Origin: an uncultured Pseudomonadales bacterium
GTDB lineage: Bacteria > Pseudomonadota > Gammaproteobacteria > Pseudomonadales > Azotimanducaceae
DNA length: 64,000 nt
Direction: 5' to 3'
NCBI GenBank assembly: GCA_958296295.1
Contig: OY282460.1
Span: 496,001 to 560,000, forward strand
Shown here: positions 51,872 to 61,528 of the stretch, piece after piece
Position numbering within the stretch: the first letter of the stretch is position 1
Layout: each line of letters begins with the position of its first letter
The notes under the pieces: generated by a model
Database searches by the model: none
What the model was told of the DNA's origin: nothing
The model's input: only the letters and a program-made list of their open reading frames with translations
Made by a program: the position numbers and the translations under genes

Positions 51872-53500
51872 ATGGCGATCCTCCCAACCCCCGTTCCGCC
51901 CCGCCCGGAGCGGCGGAGTTTCTGGACGTGGGGCTACGTCTCGGACGAGCCGAGCGACGCGGAGCGCGAAGCGGCGGCCAAGCGGCTGGCGGATCGGCTC
52001 GGCGAGGAAGTGCGGCCGCCGCCGGTGCCGAAGATCGGCGATATCGCACTACGGCAAGCGCGGCTGCGGGTCCCGACCGCGCTCCAAGACTGGGTGTCCG
52101 CCACCGACGAGGAGCGCGTCACGCACACCTACGGCGGCCACGCGCTGGAGCTGCTGCGCGGCTTGCGCGGCGAGTTTCCCAACCCGCCGGACGCCGTGGC
52201 GCATCCGCGCGACGACGCCGAGCTGGAAGCCACGCTCGCGTGGTGCGACCGCAACGGCTTCGCCGCCATCCCGTACGGCGGTGGCACGTCCGTGGTGTGG
52301 GGGGTGAATCCGCCGGAACACGCCAACGCCGCGGTGACGATCGATCTGGATCGCATGAACGCCGTGTTGGAAGTGGACGACGTCTCCCGGGCCGCGCGAG
52401 TGCAAGCGGGCATTCTCGGCCCGGATTTGGAAGCCGCGCTGCGGCCCCTCGGCCTCACGCTGCGCCATTTTCCCCAGAGCTTTCCGTGGTCCACGGTGGG
52501 CGGCTGGGTGGCGACCCGCTCCGGCGGGCATTACGCGACGAACCACACCCACATCGACGACTTCGTTGAATCCACGCGGATGCTCACGCCGAGAGGCTGG
52601 TTCGAGTCCCGCCGCTTGCCGGGCAGTGGCGCCGGGCCGAGCCCGGATCGGCTGGTGCTTGGTTCCGAGGGCACATTGGGCGTGATAACGGAGTGCTGGC
52701 TGCGGTTGCAGAAGCGTCCGGTGCATCGCGCCACCGCCGGCGTCCGGTTCGCGTCTTGGCGAAGCGGCTGCGAGGCCGTGCGCGCCATCGCGCAAGCCAA
52801 GCTGTGGCCGGCCAATTTGCGCATCCTCGATCCCGCGGAAGCGGCCTTCTCGGCCGGCATGGACGGTGCCCACGCGCTGCTCATCATCGGCTTCGAATCG
52901 GCCGATGTGCCGCAAGGCGAGAACATCCGCGCCGCGTTGGCGCTGGCGCGCGGCCACGGCGGTCTAGTGGAGGATGGCGACGTGCTGATCGACGACGGCG
53001 GCGGCGCGCCCACGGGCCGCGGCGGCGCGGTGGGCGCCTGGCGCAACGCCTTCATCGGCGTGAACGCCGGCCTCACCGCCGGGCTTGGCCTCTTGTCCGA
53101 CACCTTCGAAACCGCCGTGACTTGGGATCGCTGGCCGGAATTCGACGCTGAGGTGCGCGCCAGGGTGGGCGACGCCTTGCGCCGGACGCTGGGCGACAGC
53201 GCCCGCCTGTCCTGCCGCTTCACCCACGTCTACCCGGATGGCCCGGCCCCGTACTACAGCTGGAGCGGCGTGGTGCCCCGGGGCGGCGAAGCGGAACGCT
53301 GGCAAGTTATCAAGGACGCCGCCACCGCCGCCGTGGTGGGCGCAGGCGGCACCGTGACGCATCACCACGCGGTGGGCAGAATGCACCGCGACGGCTGGGC
53401 CAAGCAGCGTCCCGCGCTATTCGCGGATATGTGGCGCGGAGCGAAAAAGGCCGTGGATCCGGGCGGCGTGATGAACCCGGGCGTGCTCTTGGAGGATTGA
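51872..53500 (+). CDS. FAD-linked oxidase, alkylglycerone-phosphate synthase-like
   Basis: A 542-residue flavoprotein of the VAO/AGPS group. The FAD-binding domain has AIPYGGGTSVVWGVNPP near 137 and FPQSFPWSTVGGWVATRSGGHYATNHTHIDDFVE, the AGPS-type loop, then VLGSEGTLGVITE. The C-terminal substrate domain ends with VTHHHAVGRMHRDG, which carries the histidine cluster of AGPS, and PGGVMNPG. AGPS proper makes ether-lipid precursors; many bacterial homologues have unknown substrates. The ATG start is at 51872, with GCGGAGC nearby. Confidence 0.85.
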   Translation: MAILPTPVPPRPERRSFWTWGYVSDEPSDAEREAAAKRLADRLGEEVRPPPVPKIGDIALRQARLRVPTALQDWVSATDEERVTHTYGGHALELLRGLRGEFPNPPDAVAHPRDDAELEATLAWCDRNGFAAIPYGGGTSVVWGVNPPEHANAAVTIDLDRMNAVLEVDDVSRAARVQAGILGPDLEAALRPLGLTLRHFPQSFPWSTVGGWVATRSGGHYATNHTHIDDFVESTRMLTPRGWFESRRLPGSGAGPSPDRLVLGSEGTLGVITECWLRLQKRPVHRATAGVRFASWRSGCEAVRAIAQAKLWPANLRILDPAEAAFSAGMDGAHALLIIGFESADVPQGENIRAALALARGHGGLVEDGDVLIDDGGGAPTGRGGAVGAWRNAFIGVNAGLTAGLGLLSDTFETAVTWDRWPEFDAEVRARVGDALRRTLGDSARLSCRFTHVYPDGPAPYYSWSGVVPRGGEAERWQVIKDAATAAVVGAGGTVTHHHAVGRMHRDGWAKQRPALFADMWRGAKKAVDPGGVMNPGVLLED

Positions 53501-53775
53501 ACGGCCTGCCCGGCCGGGCGCTTGAACGCGGAAGCCACTGCCCGCCAAGTGCTTCTCGTATGGGGATTTTGAGGCGCAACCCCTTGTTTCTACAAGCTAT
53601 AGTATCCCTAGCTTGGTGACCGCCAAGCCGTTGACCGTTGCGCCGCTTGAAGCCAACGCCAGCCACTCGGTTAGCTTGAGATTCGCACTCGTGTGTTACA
53701 GTTGTCTGTCGGGCTTTGCTTGCGTCTTGAGCGAGGCCGTTGTTGTCAGCCCGGTACGGGTAAGGAGAGTGAGCC

Positions 53776-56700
53776 GTGAAGTCGGAATTGAAACGCGGGC
53801 CGCTTGGCGGCCGCCCCTTCTACTACGCATGGTCGCTGGTCGCCTTGGTCTGCATGCTTCCCGCCAATGCCCAAGAAGCCGCCGAGGAGGAGGAAGACTC
53901 GGTGGAGCTGCGCCCGGTGGTGGTTACCGGCAGCCGCCTCAACAGGCCCGGCACCGAGCTTTCCGGCAACCTGATCGTGCTCGACGAGGACGCCATTCGC
54001 GCCACCGGCGAGGTGACGTTGGCCGGCGTCTTGCGTCAACTGCCGCAGAACATCAACGGCACGAACGAGGTGATCGGCTCGCGCTTGAACGGCGCCACCA
54101 ACTTCAGTGGCGCATCCACGGTGAACCTGCGCGGCCTCGGCAGCGATTCCACGCTGATTCTGGTGGACGGTCGGCGCATTGGCTACAGCGGCATCCTCGG
54201 TGGCGTGACGGACATCTCCAACATTCCCCTCAGCATGGTGGAGCGCATCGAGATCCTGCTCGACGGCTCCTCGGCGGTGTACGGGTCTGAAGCCGTGGGC
54301 GGGGTGGTGAACATCATCACCAAGAAGGACTACCAAGGCGTGGACGTGACGCTGAACTACGCGCGTCCCCACAAGAGCGGCTACCACGAGAGCACCGCCG
54401 GCGTGGCCGCCGGTTGGGCTTGGAACGGCGGACGCGGCGTCGTCGGCTACGAGTTCTTCAACGATTCCGGGCTCGATTCGTCCGGCCGCGAATCCATCCT
54501 CAACTACTCTCGCGACGGCATCAACAACCAGAAGAACGGCCAACCCGGGCCGCAGATGCGCATCTACACCTGGTTCTTCGACGATTCCTGCGATGCGGAC
54601 AAGGCGGTGGTCTACCGCTCGAACGGCCGCGTCATCACCCGCGCCGAATTCGCGGCGCTCAGCGCCGATCAGCAGGCCGCCGCCGAATGCCATGCGGACA
54701 TCACGCTGCCGCTCGGTTTCATGGCGGGTGACGATTTGAACGGCATCGAGATCTTCGGCCCGCCGAATTGGGGCGAGGCGACGGAGAGAGGCTTCAGCCT
54801 GCGTCCCGAGCAGGTGCGACACTCGTTCAGCATCGGCGGCGACCACGCGCTGACGGACAAGATCAAAGTGCTCGGCAATCTGCGCTATAACGTCAAGGAC
54901 ACCACTTCCAACGGCGGCTTGAACAGCGTCTCCGGAACGCTGCACGCCAGAAGCCCGTTCAATCCCTTCGGGCGGGCGGTGACAGTGAATGGCCACATGA
55001 TGAACGCCCAACCACGCTTTTTCGATTCCAGGCAGAATCAGGTGTTCGTGCGCCTTGGGTTGGAAGGCCAACTGGGCACTTGGGAATGGCAGGCCGAGTT
55101 CAACCGTTCGCAATCCGACGTGGAAGCGCAGCGCATGAACGCCTTCGATGGGGACACGGTGCGCCTTGGCCTCAACTCGGACGGCGTGACCGAGGCGGTG
55201 ATCGCGCGGATTAGCGGCGGCACCGCGGAAACGTGCGAAGCCGAGCGCGTGGCGCGCGGGGGAACGCGCGCATCGTTTTCCAGCTTCTTCGGTGGCAACT
55301 GCACCATCTACGGTGCGCCGCCGGATCCCATCAACCCGTTCGGCGACCTTTCGCAATATGTGGCGGCAGGCCTGAACACCGCGTCCACCAACGCGCAAAC
55401 GCAGTTCGAAGCGCTGGCGCGTGGCGAGCTTTGGGACATGCCGGGCGGCCCGATGGCGCTGGTGTTCGGTTACGACTACGTTAACGACGAGCTGGACACC
55501 ATGTCGGAGTTCCACGCCACCGGTGGTTTCTGCAGCGCGGTTTCCTGCCCGCGGGCAACGCCGGCGGGCGCGGCCGCTTTCGACACCCAAGTGGGGCGCG
55601 ACAACCACGCGTTCTTCCTTGAAGGGGTCGTGCCTATCGTCGGCCGCGACAACGCAAGGCAGGGGGTTCAGCGCGTGACCCTCACCTTTTCAGCGCGCCG
55701 CGACAGCTACTCGAATGTGGAAGTGAAGTACCGCGAATCCGCATCAGGCGACGCCGGCACCGCGAATCCCGCGGAGCCAGGCAGCGCTGTCACCTACGGT
55801 TTGGGCTTGGTCTACCAGGCCAGCGATTCCGTGCGGGTGAAAACCCAGTTGCAGACTTCGTTCAAAGCGCCGCAACTGCGCCAACTCATCGCCCGCACAC
55901 AACAGCGGGTGCCGTCGGCGCGGTTCCAAGGGCTCTACTTCACGGGGCCGGATTCCCAAGGCCGCACGCAAACACACGACAACGTGCTCAACAACCGGGG
56001 CGGCAACGACGAGCTTGATCCCCAAACGGCCCAGACCGTCAACTTGGGTGTGGAGTTCACGCCGGAGTTCCTTCCCGGCGTGCGGCTCAAAGCCACTTGG
56101 AGCGACACGGACATTGAGGACCAAATCAGCTTCTTCACCTCGGTAACCGGCATAGACCCGAACAACCTGCCTAGCAACGTCATCTACATTCCGGAGGAGG
56201 ATCTGTACATCCGCGACGAGCGTTGGATCAACGTCGCCAAGGTGGACCGCACCGGCATGGACTACGAGCTCGGCTACCAAACCGACATCGGCGAGAACGA
56301 ACTCTCGATCACCGTGCGTCATTCGCGCACCAGCCGCTTCGACGTGCAGCCGGATCCCACGAACCCGGAGGTGCAGACCCTCATTACCACTCGCGACGAT
56401 CACAACAACGATCTGCGGGCCACGCTGCCACCCGTGCCCAAGCACTCGACCAACACGCAGATCCAGTGGGCACGCAGCGGCATCTCCGCGGCGCTCGATG
56501 TGCAAAGTTCGGCGCGGACGGGCAGGATCGGCCCGGCGGGAGCAGATTCCAAGGGCACCGAGTTCATTACGGATCCGGCGACATTGTTGGATTTGGTGCT
56601 CGACTACGACTTCGGCCAAGGCCCGCTGGCCGACGCCGGCTGGGCCCGCAACCTCCGCGCCACCCTCACGATCAACAACCTGACCAACAAGTTCGCCAAC

Positions 56701-56811
56701 AACTACCAACTGAACTTGGATACGGGCGAGCAGCGCGACTACCAGTTCAACCCCACCTACGAGTGGACCCAGGGGCGCGCTTACAGGTTGGCGTTGCGAA
56801 AGTCGTTCTAA
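53776..56811 (+). CDS. TonB-dependent receptor
   Basis: A 1011-residue outer-membrane receptor. The signal peptide ends about residue 32 (PANAQEA). A TonB-box-like RPVVVTGSRLNRPG precedes the plug domain with the DGRRIGYSG, IPLSMVERIEILLDGSSAVYGSEAVGGVVNIITKKDYQG signature. The remaining 850 residues form the barrel, ending RAYRLALRKSF with a C-terminal Phe as needed for Bam insertion. The type is that of catecholate/complex-substrate receptors (RPVVVTGSRI family). The start GTG follows AAGGAGAG. The ligand is unknown. Downstream is a hairpin and then the duplicated secreted protein genes. Confidence 0.9.
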   Translation: MKSELKRGPLGGRPFYYAWSLVALVCMLPANAQEAAEEEEDSVELRPVVVTGSRLNRPGTELSGNLIVLDEDAIRATGEVTLAGVLRQLPQNINGTNEVIGSRLNGATNFSGASTVNLRGLGSDSTLILVDGRRIGYSGILGGVTDISNIPLSMVERIEILLDGSSAVYGSEAVGGVVNIITKKDYQGVDVTLNYARPHKSGYHESTAGVAAGWAWNGGRGVVGYEFFNDSGLDSSGRESILNYSRDGINNQKNGQPGPQMRIYTWFFDDSCDADKAVVYRSNGRVITRAEFAALSADQQAAAECHADITLPLGFMAGDDLNGIEIFGPPNWGEATERGFSLRPEQVRHSFSIGGDHALTDKIKVLGNLRYNVKDTTSNGGLNSVSGTLHARSPFNPFGRAVTVNGHMMNAQPRFFDSRQNQVFVRLGLEGQLGTWEWQAEFNRSQSDVEAQRMNAFDGDTVRLGLNSDGVTEAVIARISGGTAETCEAERVARGGTRASFSSFFGGNCTIYGAPPDPINPFGDLSQYVAAGLNTASTNAQTQFEALARGELWDMPGGPMALVFGYDYVNDELDTMSEFHATGGFCSAVSCPRATPAGAAAFDTQVGRDNHAFFLEGVVPIVGRDNARQGVQRVTLTFSARRDSYSNVEVKYRESASGDAGTANPAEPGSAVTYGLGLVYQASDSVRVKTQLQTSFKAPQLRQLIARTQQRVPSARFQGLYFTGPDSQGRTQTHDNVLNNRGGNDELDPQTAQTVNLGVEFTPEFLPGVRLKATWSDTDIEDQISFFTSVTGIDPNNLPSNVIYIPEEDLYIRDERWINVAKVDRTGMDYELGYQTDIGENELSITVRHSRTSRFDVQPDPTNPEVQTLITTRDDHNNDLRATLPPVPKHSTNTQIQWARSGISAALDVQSSARTGRIGPAGADSKGTEFITDPATLLDLVLDYDFGQGPLADAGWARNLRATLTINNLTNKFANNYQLNLDTGEQRDYQFNPTYEWTQGRAYRLALRKSF

Positions 56812-56833
56812 AGGACAAACTGCGCACGATAAA

Positions 56834-56862
56834 GGACGTGCGTTGATTGCAAACGCACGTCC
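56834..56862. terminator. Hairpin after the TonB-dependent receptor gene
   Basis: GGACGTGCGTT and AACGCACGTCC form an 11-bp stem with a loop of seven bases, 22 bases after the receptor stop. There is no T-run. It probably marks the receptor transcript end. Confidence 0.6.
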
Positions 56863-56948
56863 AAAGAGGAGCAACCTAGCCGGTTGGCCGATGTAGGCGG
56901 CCGGTTGGGTTTCTCTCGCCCCGTGAGCATGACGGCGGCTCTCGTGGG

Positions 56949-58100
56949 GTGATGGTGGTGATGGTGAAGGTTCTCTACTCGTCGCATTGGCCACACTGGT
57001 TGCGGTGGCTCATTCCTTTGCAGTTCTTCGTGTTGGCAGGCACGGCGTTCGCGGAACCGGGCGCTTCGGCCCCGGGCGGCCCTGTCGACGCGCCATCGCC
57101 AGTCGAGTTGTGGATGTGGAGGCAACTCGAACGCATGCAAGAACACCCCCTTACTTTCGAGCGCCACACCAACCCGGAGATGAACGACATCGTTTTCCGG
57201 GGCATTCACAGCGGCGATGACGAGGTGGTTCGGCGCACGGTGGAGGATGTCGCCTTCGAGGCTCTGATGGTCGGGCACCGGCGGTCGGGCATCGAGCACG
57301 CCGTCGGTGCCGAGCGGGTGGCCGCACTCCGCGAAGGCCTGCACCAAACGCGCAGCTTCGGCAATGTGCCGGGACTGCGGGATTTCCTGCTCGACTACGT
57401 TCGCGAAGGCGTGTCGAAGGACGGCTGGGCTGCCGTCGATCCAGCCTTGGTCGGGGAGCGGCCTGTTTGGGCTTCTGTACTTGGTGCGCTTTTGACGTAC
57501 TTCCCCGGTGATCCCGCAGTGGAGGAATTGCTGCTCGAGTACTACAACGCGTTGCAGAGCTTGCGGCCGGACCTGGCGGGCCACGCCTTGCACTTGCTGA
57601 ATGTCGGCCAGTTCGCGAGCGCGGAACTGCTAGCGACGCGCATTGAAGCGCTAGAGCACCCGGCGGCGAGCGTTGCGGGTGCCGCCGCCACAGGGCTTGG
57701 GCTCACTCGCACGGACGAAGGCTTGGCGGCCTTGGGCGCAGGTCTTGGCCGCCGTGACGAGGCGCTTGGAGAAATCGTGTACGCCACGTTGGCCTACGGC
57801 GCCCGGGCTGGGCCGTATTTGCCGACGTTGCGGGAACTGCGGCGCAGGGAGAAGGAACTCGCGCCGTTTCTGGAGCCCTTGCCCATCTACCCAAGAGGCC
57901 TTTTCCACTCGATGGACCGGGTGGAAGTCCTGTCCAACCGCGCAACGTACCTGGAGCCAGAATCTCTGGCCCGGTTGCTTGAGTTGGCGGAAGGCGGCCC
58001 GTTCGAGTCCGCCGCCGTCCAGCAGACGGTCGAGGAAGTCGCCGCCAACATGGGCGTGATCGCCGCTTGGCGATCGCAACAGCTTGAAGTTAGCGAATAG
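56949..58100 (+). CDS. Secreted alpha-helical protein, tandem copy 1
   Basis: A 383-residue exported protein. The signal peptide lies in WLRWLIPLQFFVLAGTAFAEP. The mature part is all-helical with a module starting PEMNDIVFRGIHSGDDEVVRRTVEDVAFEAL, then GLRDFLLDYVREGVSKDG, GHALHLLNVGQFASAELLATRIEALEHP and a conserved tail LLELAEGGPFESAAVQQTVEEV. It resembles HEAT-like repeats, but no family is recognised. It is near-identical in long stretches to the next gene, including the spacer after the stop. The start is ambiguous (56949 or the ATG at 56961). Confidence 0.65.
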   Translation: MMVVMVKVLYSSHWPHWLRWLIPLQFFVLAGTAFAEPGASAPGGPVDAPSPVELWMWRQLERMQEHPLTFERHTNPEMNDIVFRGIHSGDDEVVRRTVEDVAFEALMVGHRRSGIEHAVGAERVAALREGLHQTRSFGNVPGLRDFLLDYVREGVSKDGWAAVDPALVGERPVWASVLGALLTYFPGDPAVEELLLEYYNALQSLRPDLAGHALHLLNVGQFASAELLATRIEALEHPAASVAGAAATGLGLTRTDEGLAALGAGLGRRDEALGEIVYATLAYGARAGPYLPTLRELRRREKELAPFLEPLPIYPRGLFHSMDRVEVLSNRATYLEPESLARLLELAEGGPFESAAVQQTVEEVAANMGVIAAWRSQQLEVSE

Positions 58101-58184
58101 CTCGGCGCCATGCACCAAGACCGCGTAGGCGAAGAAATTCGGCAGCCCTGCCGGGTGCCGGCCAATGATATGAGGAAGTCCACG

Positions 58185-59984
58185 ATGCGTTGGCCACACT
58201 GGTTGCGGTGGCTCATTCCGTTGCAGTTTCTGGTGTTGGCAGGAACGGCGTCGGCGCAACCGGATGTTTCAGCCCCAAGCGGACAGGATGGTGCGCTACC
58301 ACCAGTCGAGTTGTTCAGGAAATTCCAACGCATGCTAGAACACCCCCTCACTTTCGAGCGCCACACCAACCCGGAGATGAACGAGATTGTCTTCCGGGGC
58401 ATTCACAGCGGCGATGACGAGGTGGTTCGGCGCACGGTGGAGGACGTTGCCTTCGAGGCGATGATGGTCGGGCGCCGGCGGGCGGAAATCGAGCAAGCAA
58501 ACAGTCGCGAGCAGGTGGCGGCACTCCGCGAAGGCCTGCACCAAACGCGCAGCTTCGGCACTGTGCCGGGACTGCGGGATTTCCTGCTCGACTACGTTCG
58601 CGAAGGCGTGTCGAAGGACGGCTGGGCTGCGGCCGATCCAGCCTTGGTGCTCGGGGAGTGGCCTTTTTTGGCTTCTGTCCTTTTTGCGCTTTTGACGTAT
58701 TCCCCCGGTGATCCGGCAGTCGAGGAATTGCTGCTCGAGTACTACAACGCGGTGCAGAGCTTGCGGCCGGACCTGGCGGGCCACGCCTTGCACTTGCTGA
58801 ACATCGGCCGGTTCGCGAGCGCGGAACTGCTAGCGACGCGCATTGAAGCGCTAGAGCACCCGGCGGCGAGCGTTGCGGGTGCCGCCGCCGAAGGGCTTGG
58901 GCTCACTCACGCGGATGAAGGCTTGGCGGCCCTGGGCGCAGGCCTTGGCCGCCGTGACGAGGCGCTTGGAGAAATCGTGTACGCCACGTTGGCCTACGGC
59001 GCCCGGGCTGGGCCGTATTTGCCGACGTTGCGGGAACTGCGGCGCAGGGAGAAGGAACTCGCGCCGTTTCTGGAACCCTTGCCCATCTACCCAAGAGGCC
59101 TTTTCCACTCGATGGACCGGGTGGAAGTCCTGTCCAACCGCGCAGCGTACCTGGAGCCAGAATCTCTGGAACGCACGTTCCTTCTGGAACAGATCATCCC
59201 CAACCAGGCGCGACACGATGACGAGGATGTGAACGACTTCGTGTTCGAGGGCATCCTCAGCGGCGATGCCGAAGCCATCGCGCACACGGTGCGGGCGATC
59301 GGCGTTGCGACGGTTGCGGGCGGCCTTCGCGACTGGCTCTCCGCGCACGCCGGCGAAGAGGTGGCGCGCCCAAATGCGTTGGACGAGCAGACGCGGAGCT
59401 TCCACAAAGTGCTCGGTCTGCGGGACTTTCTGTTGGCGTATGTTCGCCGCGGTTTGGCGGAGGAAGGCGTGGCGGCGTTCGCGACCGAAACGCCTCCCGC
59501 TTGGACTTTCGGCTTCCACACCTTGGCGGTGCTGTTCTCGGGCGACGTCGAGGTGCGCCGCGCGCTGCGGGATCTGCACGCCGAACTGGAGCGGACGAAG
59601 CGCAGCGTCAACGGGCCGTTGCGAATGCTGAACGCCGGCCGGTTTTACGGCGCGGATGTGGACGCCTTGCGCAAGGCCGCCGTGAATGGCGCCGATCCGC
59701 TGGCCGCGCAAGCCGGGGCAGAGGGCCTCGCGATGACGCTCACCGACGACGGCCTCGGGGCTTTGGTCGGCGCCCTCGGCAGGACGGACGCCGCTTTGGC
59801 CGGCATCGTGGACGCGATAGGCAGGTTCGGCGTCCGCGCCTTGCCGCACAACGCCCGGTTGCTTGAGTTGGCGGAAGGCGGCCCGTTCGAGTCCGCCGCC
59901 GTCCAGCAGACGGTCGAGGAAGTCGCCGCCAACATGGGCGTGATCGCCGCTTGGCGATCGCAACAGCTTGAAGCTAGCGAATAG
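58185..59984 (+). CDS. Secreted alpha-helical protein, tandem copy 2 with a second module
   Basis: A protein of about 599 residues from the ATG at 58185, chosen because GGAAG lies seven bases upstream and the signal peptide follows at once. Residues 1-325 match copy 1. Then comes an inserted second module (RHDDEDVNDFVFEGILSGDAEAIAHTVRAIG, GLRDFLLAYVRRGLAEEG, GPLRMLNAGRFYGADVDALRKAAV) that is a diverged version of the first. The shared tail LLELAEGGPFESAAVQQ closes it. Copy 1 therefore equals copy 2 minus bases of roughly 59170-59855. The function is unknown. Confidence 0.65.
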   Translation: MRWPHWLRWLIPLQFLVLAGTASAQPDVSAPSGQDGALPPVELFRKFQRMLEHPLTFERHTNPEMNEIVFRGIHSGDDEVVRRTVEDVAFEAMMVGRRRAEIEQANSREQVAALREGLHQTRSFGTVPGLRDFLLDYVREGVSKDGWAAADPALVLGEWPFLASVLFALLTYSPGDPAVEELLLEYYNAVQSLRPDLAGHALHLLNIGRFASAELLATRIEALEHPAASVAGAAAEGLGLTHADEGLAALGAGLGRRDEALGEIVYATLAYGARAGPYLPTLRELRRREKELAPFLEPLPIYPRGLFHSMDRVEVLSNRAAYLEPESLERTFLLEQIIPNQARHDDEDVNDFVFEGILSGDAEAIAHTVRAIGVATVAGGLRDWLSAHAGEEVARPNALDEQTRSFHKVLGLRDFLLAYVRRGLAEEGVAAFATETPPAWTFGFHTLAVLFSGDVEVRRALRDLHAELERTKRSVNGPLRMLNAGRFYGADVDALRKAAVNGADPLAAQAGAEGLAMTLTDDGLGALVGALGRTDAALAGIVDAIGRFGVRALPHNARLLELAEGGPFESAAVQQTVEEVAANMGVIAAWRSQQLEASE

Positions 59985-60140
59985 CTCGGCGCCATGCACC
60001 AAGACCGCGTAGGCGAAAAACTCGGCAGCCCTGCCGGGCGCCGGCCAATGCGGCCGCCTGACCCACACCGCCCGGCTCGCGCGAAATTGCTCCGCCCACG
60101 GCCTGACTCAGTTTCACCCATTCCTTCGAGGGTACTCCGT

Positions 60141-61445
60141 ATGTTCACCCACACCCAGCCGCCGGCAACCAAGCCGGCTTGCCTGAAACCCGCGGCGCGG
60201 GTCGCCCGGCCAACGCGGCGCTCGCCGATCGTTTGGCTGGCGCTGGCCGGACTGTCGTTGGCGGCCTGCGAGGCCGTCCAAGACGCCGAGCCCACCCGCA
60301 CCTACGTCATCAGCGGCGATGTCAGCGATGTCGTGTCCACCGGCGAGGCGGTGCTGAGCCGTTCCACCCGGATCCTCGGCAACACGGAGGACTTCGCGTC
60401 CGTGCCCATCGTGGACGGGCGTTTCCGGTTCGAAGGCATCGTGTCGCCGTGGCCGACCGCCGGCGCACCGGAGGGCGAAGAGGCAAGCGACAACGCCGGC
60501 GAACACGCCCTCGGCCTGGTGTTTCTCGTCGTCTTGGACGCCGAGGGCACACGCAAGGGCCAGGCCCGGTTCATTCTGGAACCCGGCGAGACACGGGTGG
60601 AGAACGGCGGCCCGGCCATCGGTTTGCTGGCCCACGGCGGCGCGTTCAACAACAAGGTGATCGCCAGTTGGCGGGATGACGACGCCTACCAGACGGTGCT
60701 CGGGGACTATTCCGCGGCCATGGCGGCGCGGGGCGAACTGGCCGAGGACGACGAGGGGATGGAAGCCCTCAAGGCGGAGTCCGTTCGCTTGTACCAAGAG
60801 CATCACCGCCTGCGCCGCGAGGCGTTGCGGGCCATCGTCACCGCCGAAGGCGATCCGCTAGCCAGCGTGTTCGCCATCGAGCTGGGCGGCATGGGTCGCG
60901 AGGAGGCGTTGGCGCGGCTGGACGAGCTGGAACCGCTCATCGGCGATTTCGAGCCCCTGCTGGCGCTGCGTTCCCGCTTGGAGACCGGCGTGCGGCTGCG
61001 CAACACGGCGAAGGTTGTGCAAGCGGGCGCGCCGGCGCCCGATTTCTCCGCCCCGGCGTTGAACGGCGAAAGCCACGCGTTCTCGGACGCCATCGCCAAC
61101 AGCCGTTATGTGCTGTTGGAGTTCTGGGCTTCGTGGTGCGGGCCTTGCCGTGCGGAGTACCCGCACCTCAAGGAAGCCTACGAGCGCTACCACGAAGACG
61201 GCTTCGAGGTGTTCGCGTTTTCGCTGGACGAGGACAAAGACGACTGGGCCGTGGCCTCGGAAGAAGACGGCATCCCGTGGATCAACACCGGCGACCTCTC
61301 CGCGTACGACAGCCCCGTGACGGGCCTCTACGGCGTGTTGGCGATTCCAATGAGCTATCTCGTTGACGGCGACGGCGTGATCGTGGCGAAAAACCTGCGT
61401 GGCGACGACTTGCACGCCAAGCTGGCGGAGCTTTTCGAAACCTAG
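60141..61445 (+). CDS. TlpA-like thioredoxin lipoprotein
   Basis: A 434-residue lipoprotein. The signal ends LAGLSLAACEA, with the lipobox Cys. Residues about 45-300 form an N-terminal beta-sandwich plus helical part like the DUF4369 front of Bacteroidetes-type TlpA proteins. The C-terminal 140 residues are a thioredoxin fold with EFWASWCGPCRAEYPHLKEAY, the active WCGPC, and the cis-Pro in AIPMSYLVD. It should act as a periplasmic thiol reductant. The ATG at 60141 is chosen over upstream in-frame codons because the signal peptide begins there. Confidence 0.85.
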   Translation: MFTHTQPPATKPACLKPAARVARPTRRSPIVWLALAGLSLAACEAVQDAEPTRTYVISGDVSDVVSTGEAVLSRSTRILGNTEDFASVPIVDGRFRFEGIVSPWPTAGAPEGEEASDNAGEHALGLVFLVVLDAEGTRKGQARFILEPGETRVENGGPAIGLLAHGGAFNNKVIASWRDDDAYQTVLGDYSAAMAARGELAEDDEGMEALKAESVRLYQEHHRLRREALRAIVTAEGDPLASVFAIELGGMGREEALARLDELEPLIGDFEPLLALRSRLETGVRLRNTAKVVQAGAPAPDFSAPALNGESHAFSDAIANSRYVLLEFWASWCGPCRAEYPHLKEAYERYHEDGFEVFAFSLDEDKDDWAVASEEDGIPWINTGDLSAYDSPVTGLYGVLAIPMSYLVDGDGVIVAKNLRGDDLHAKLAELFET

Positions 61446-61528
61446 AGAACCCGGCCGGGCGCGCGCGGCGGGGGCGGAACAAGCCGCGCCGCCTGCGCGA
61501 CCTCCGCTTGGCGCCCGCGCAGGTGGCC

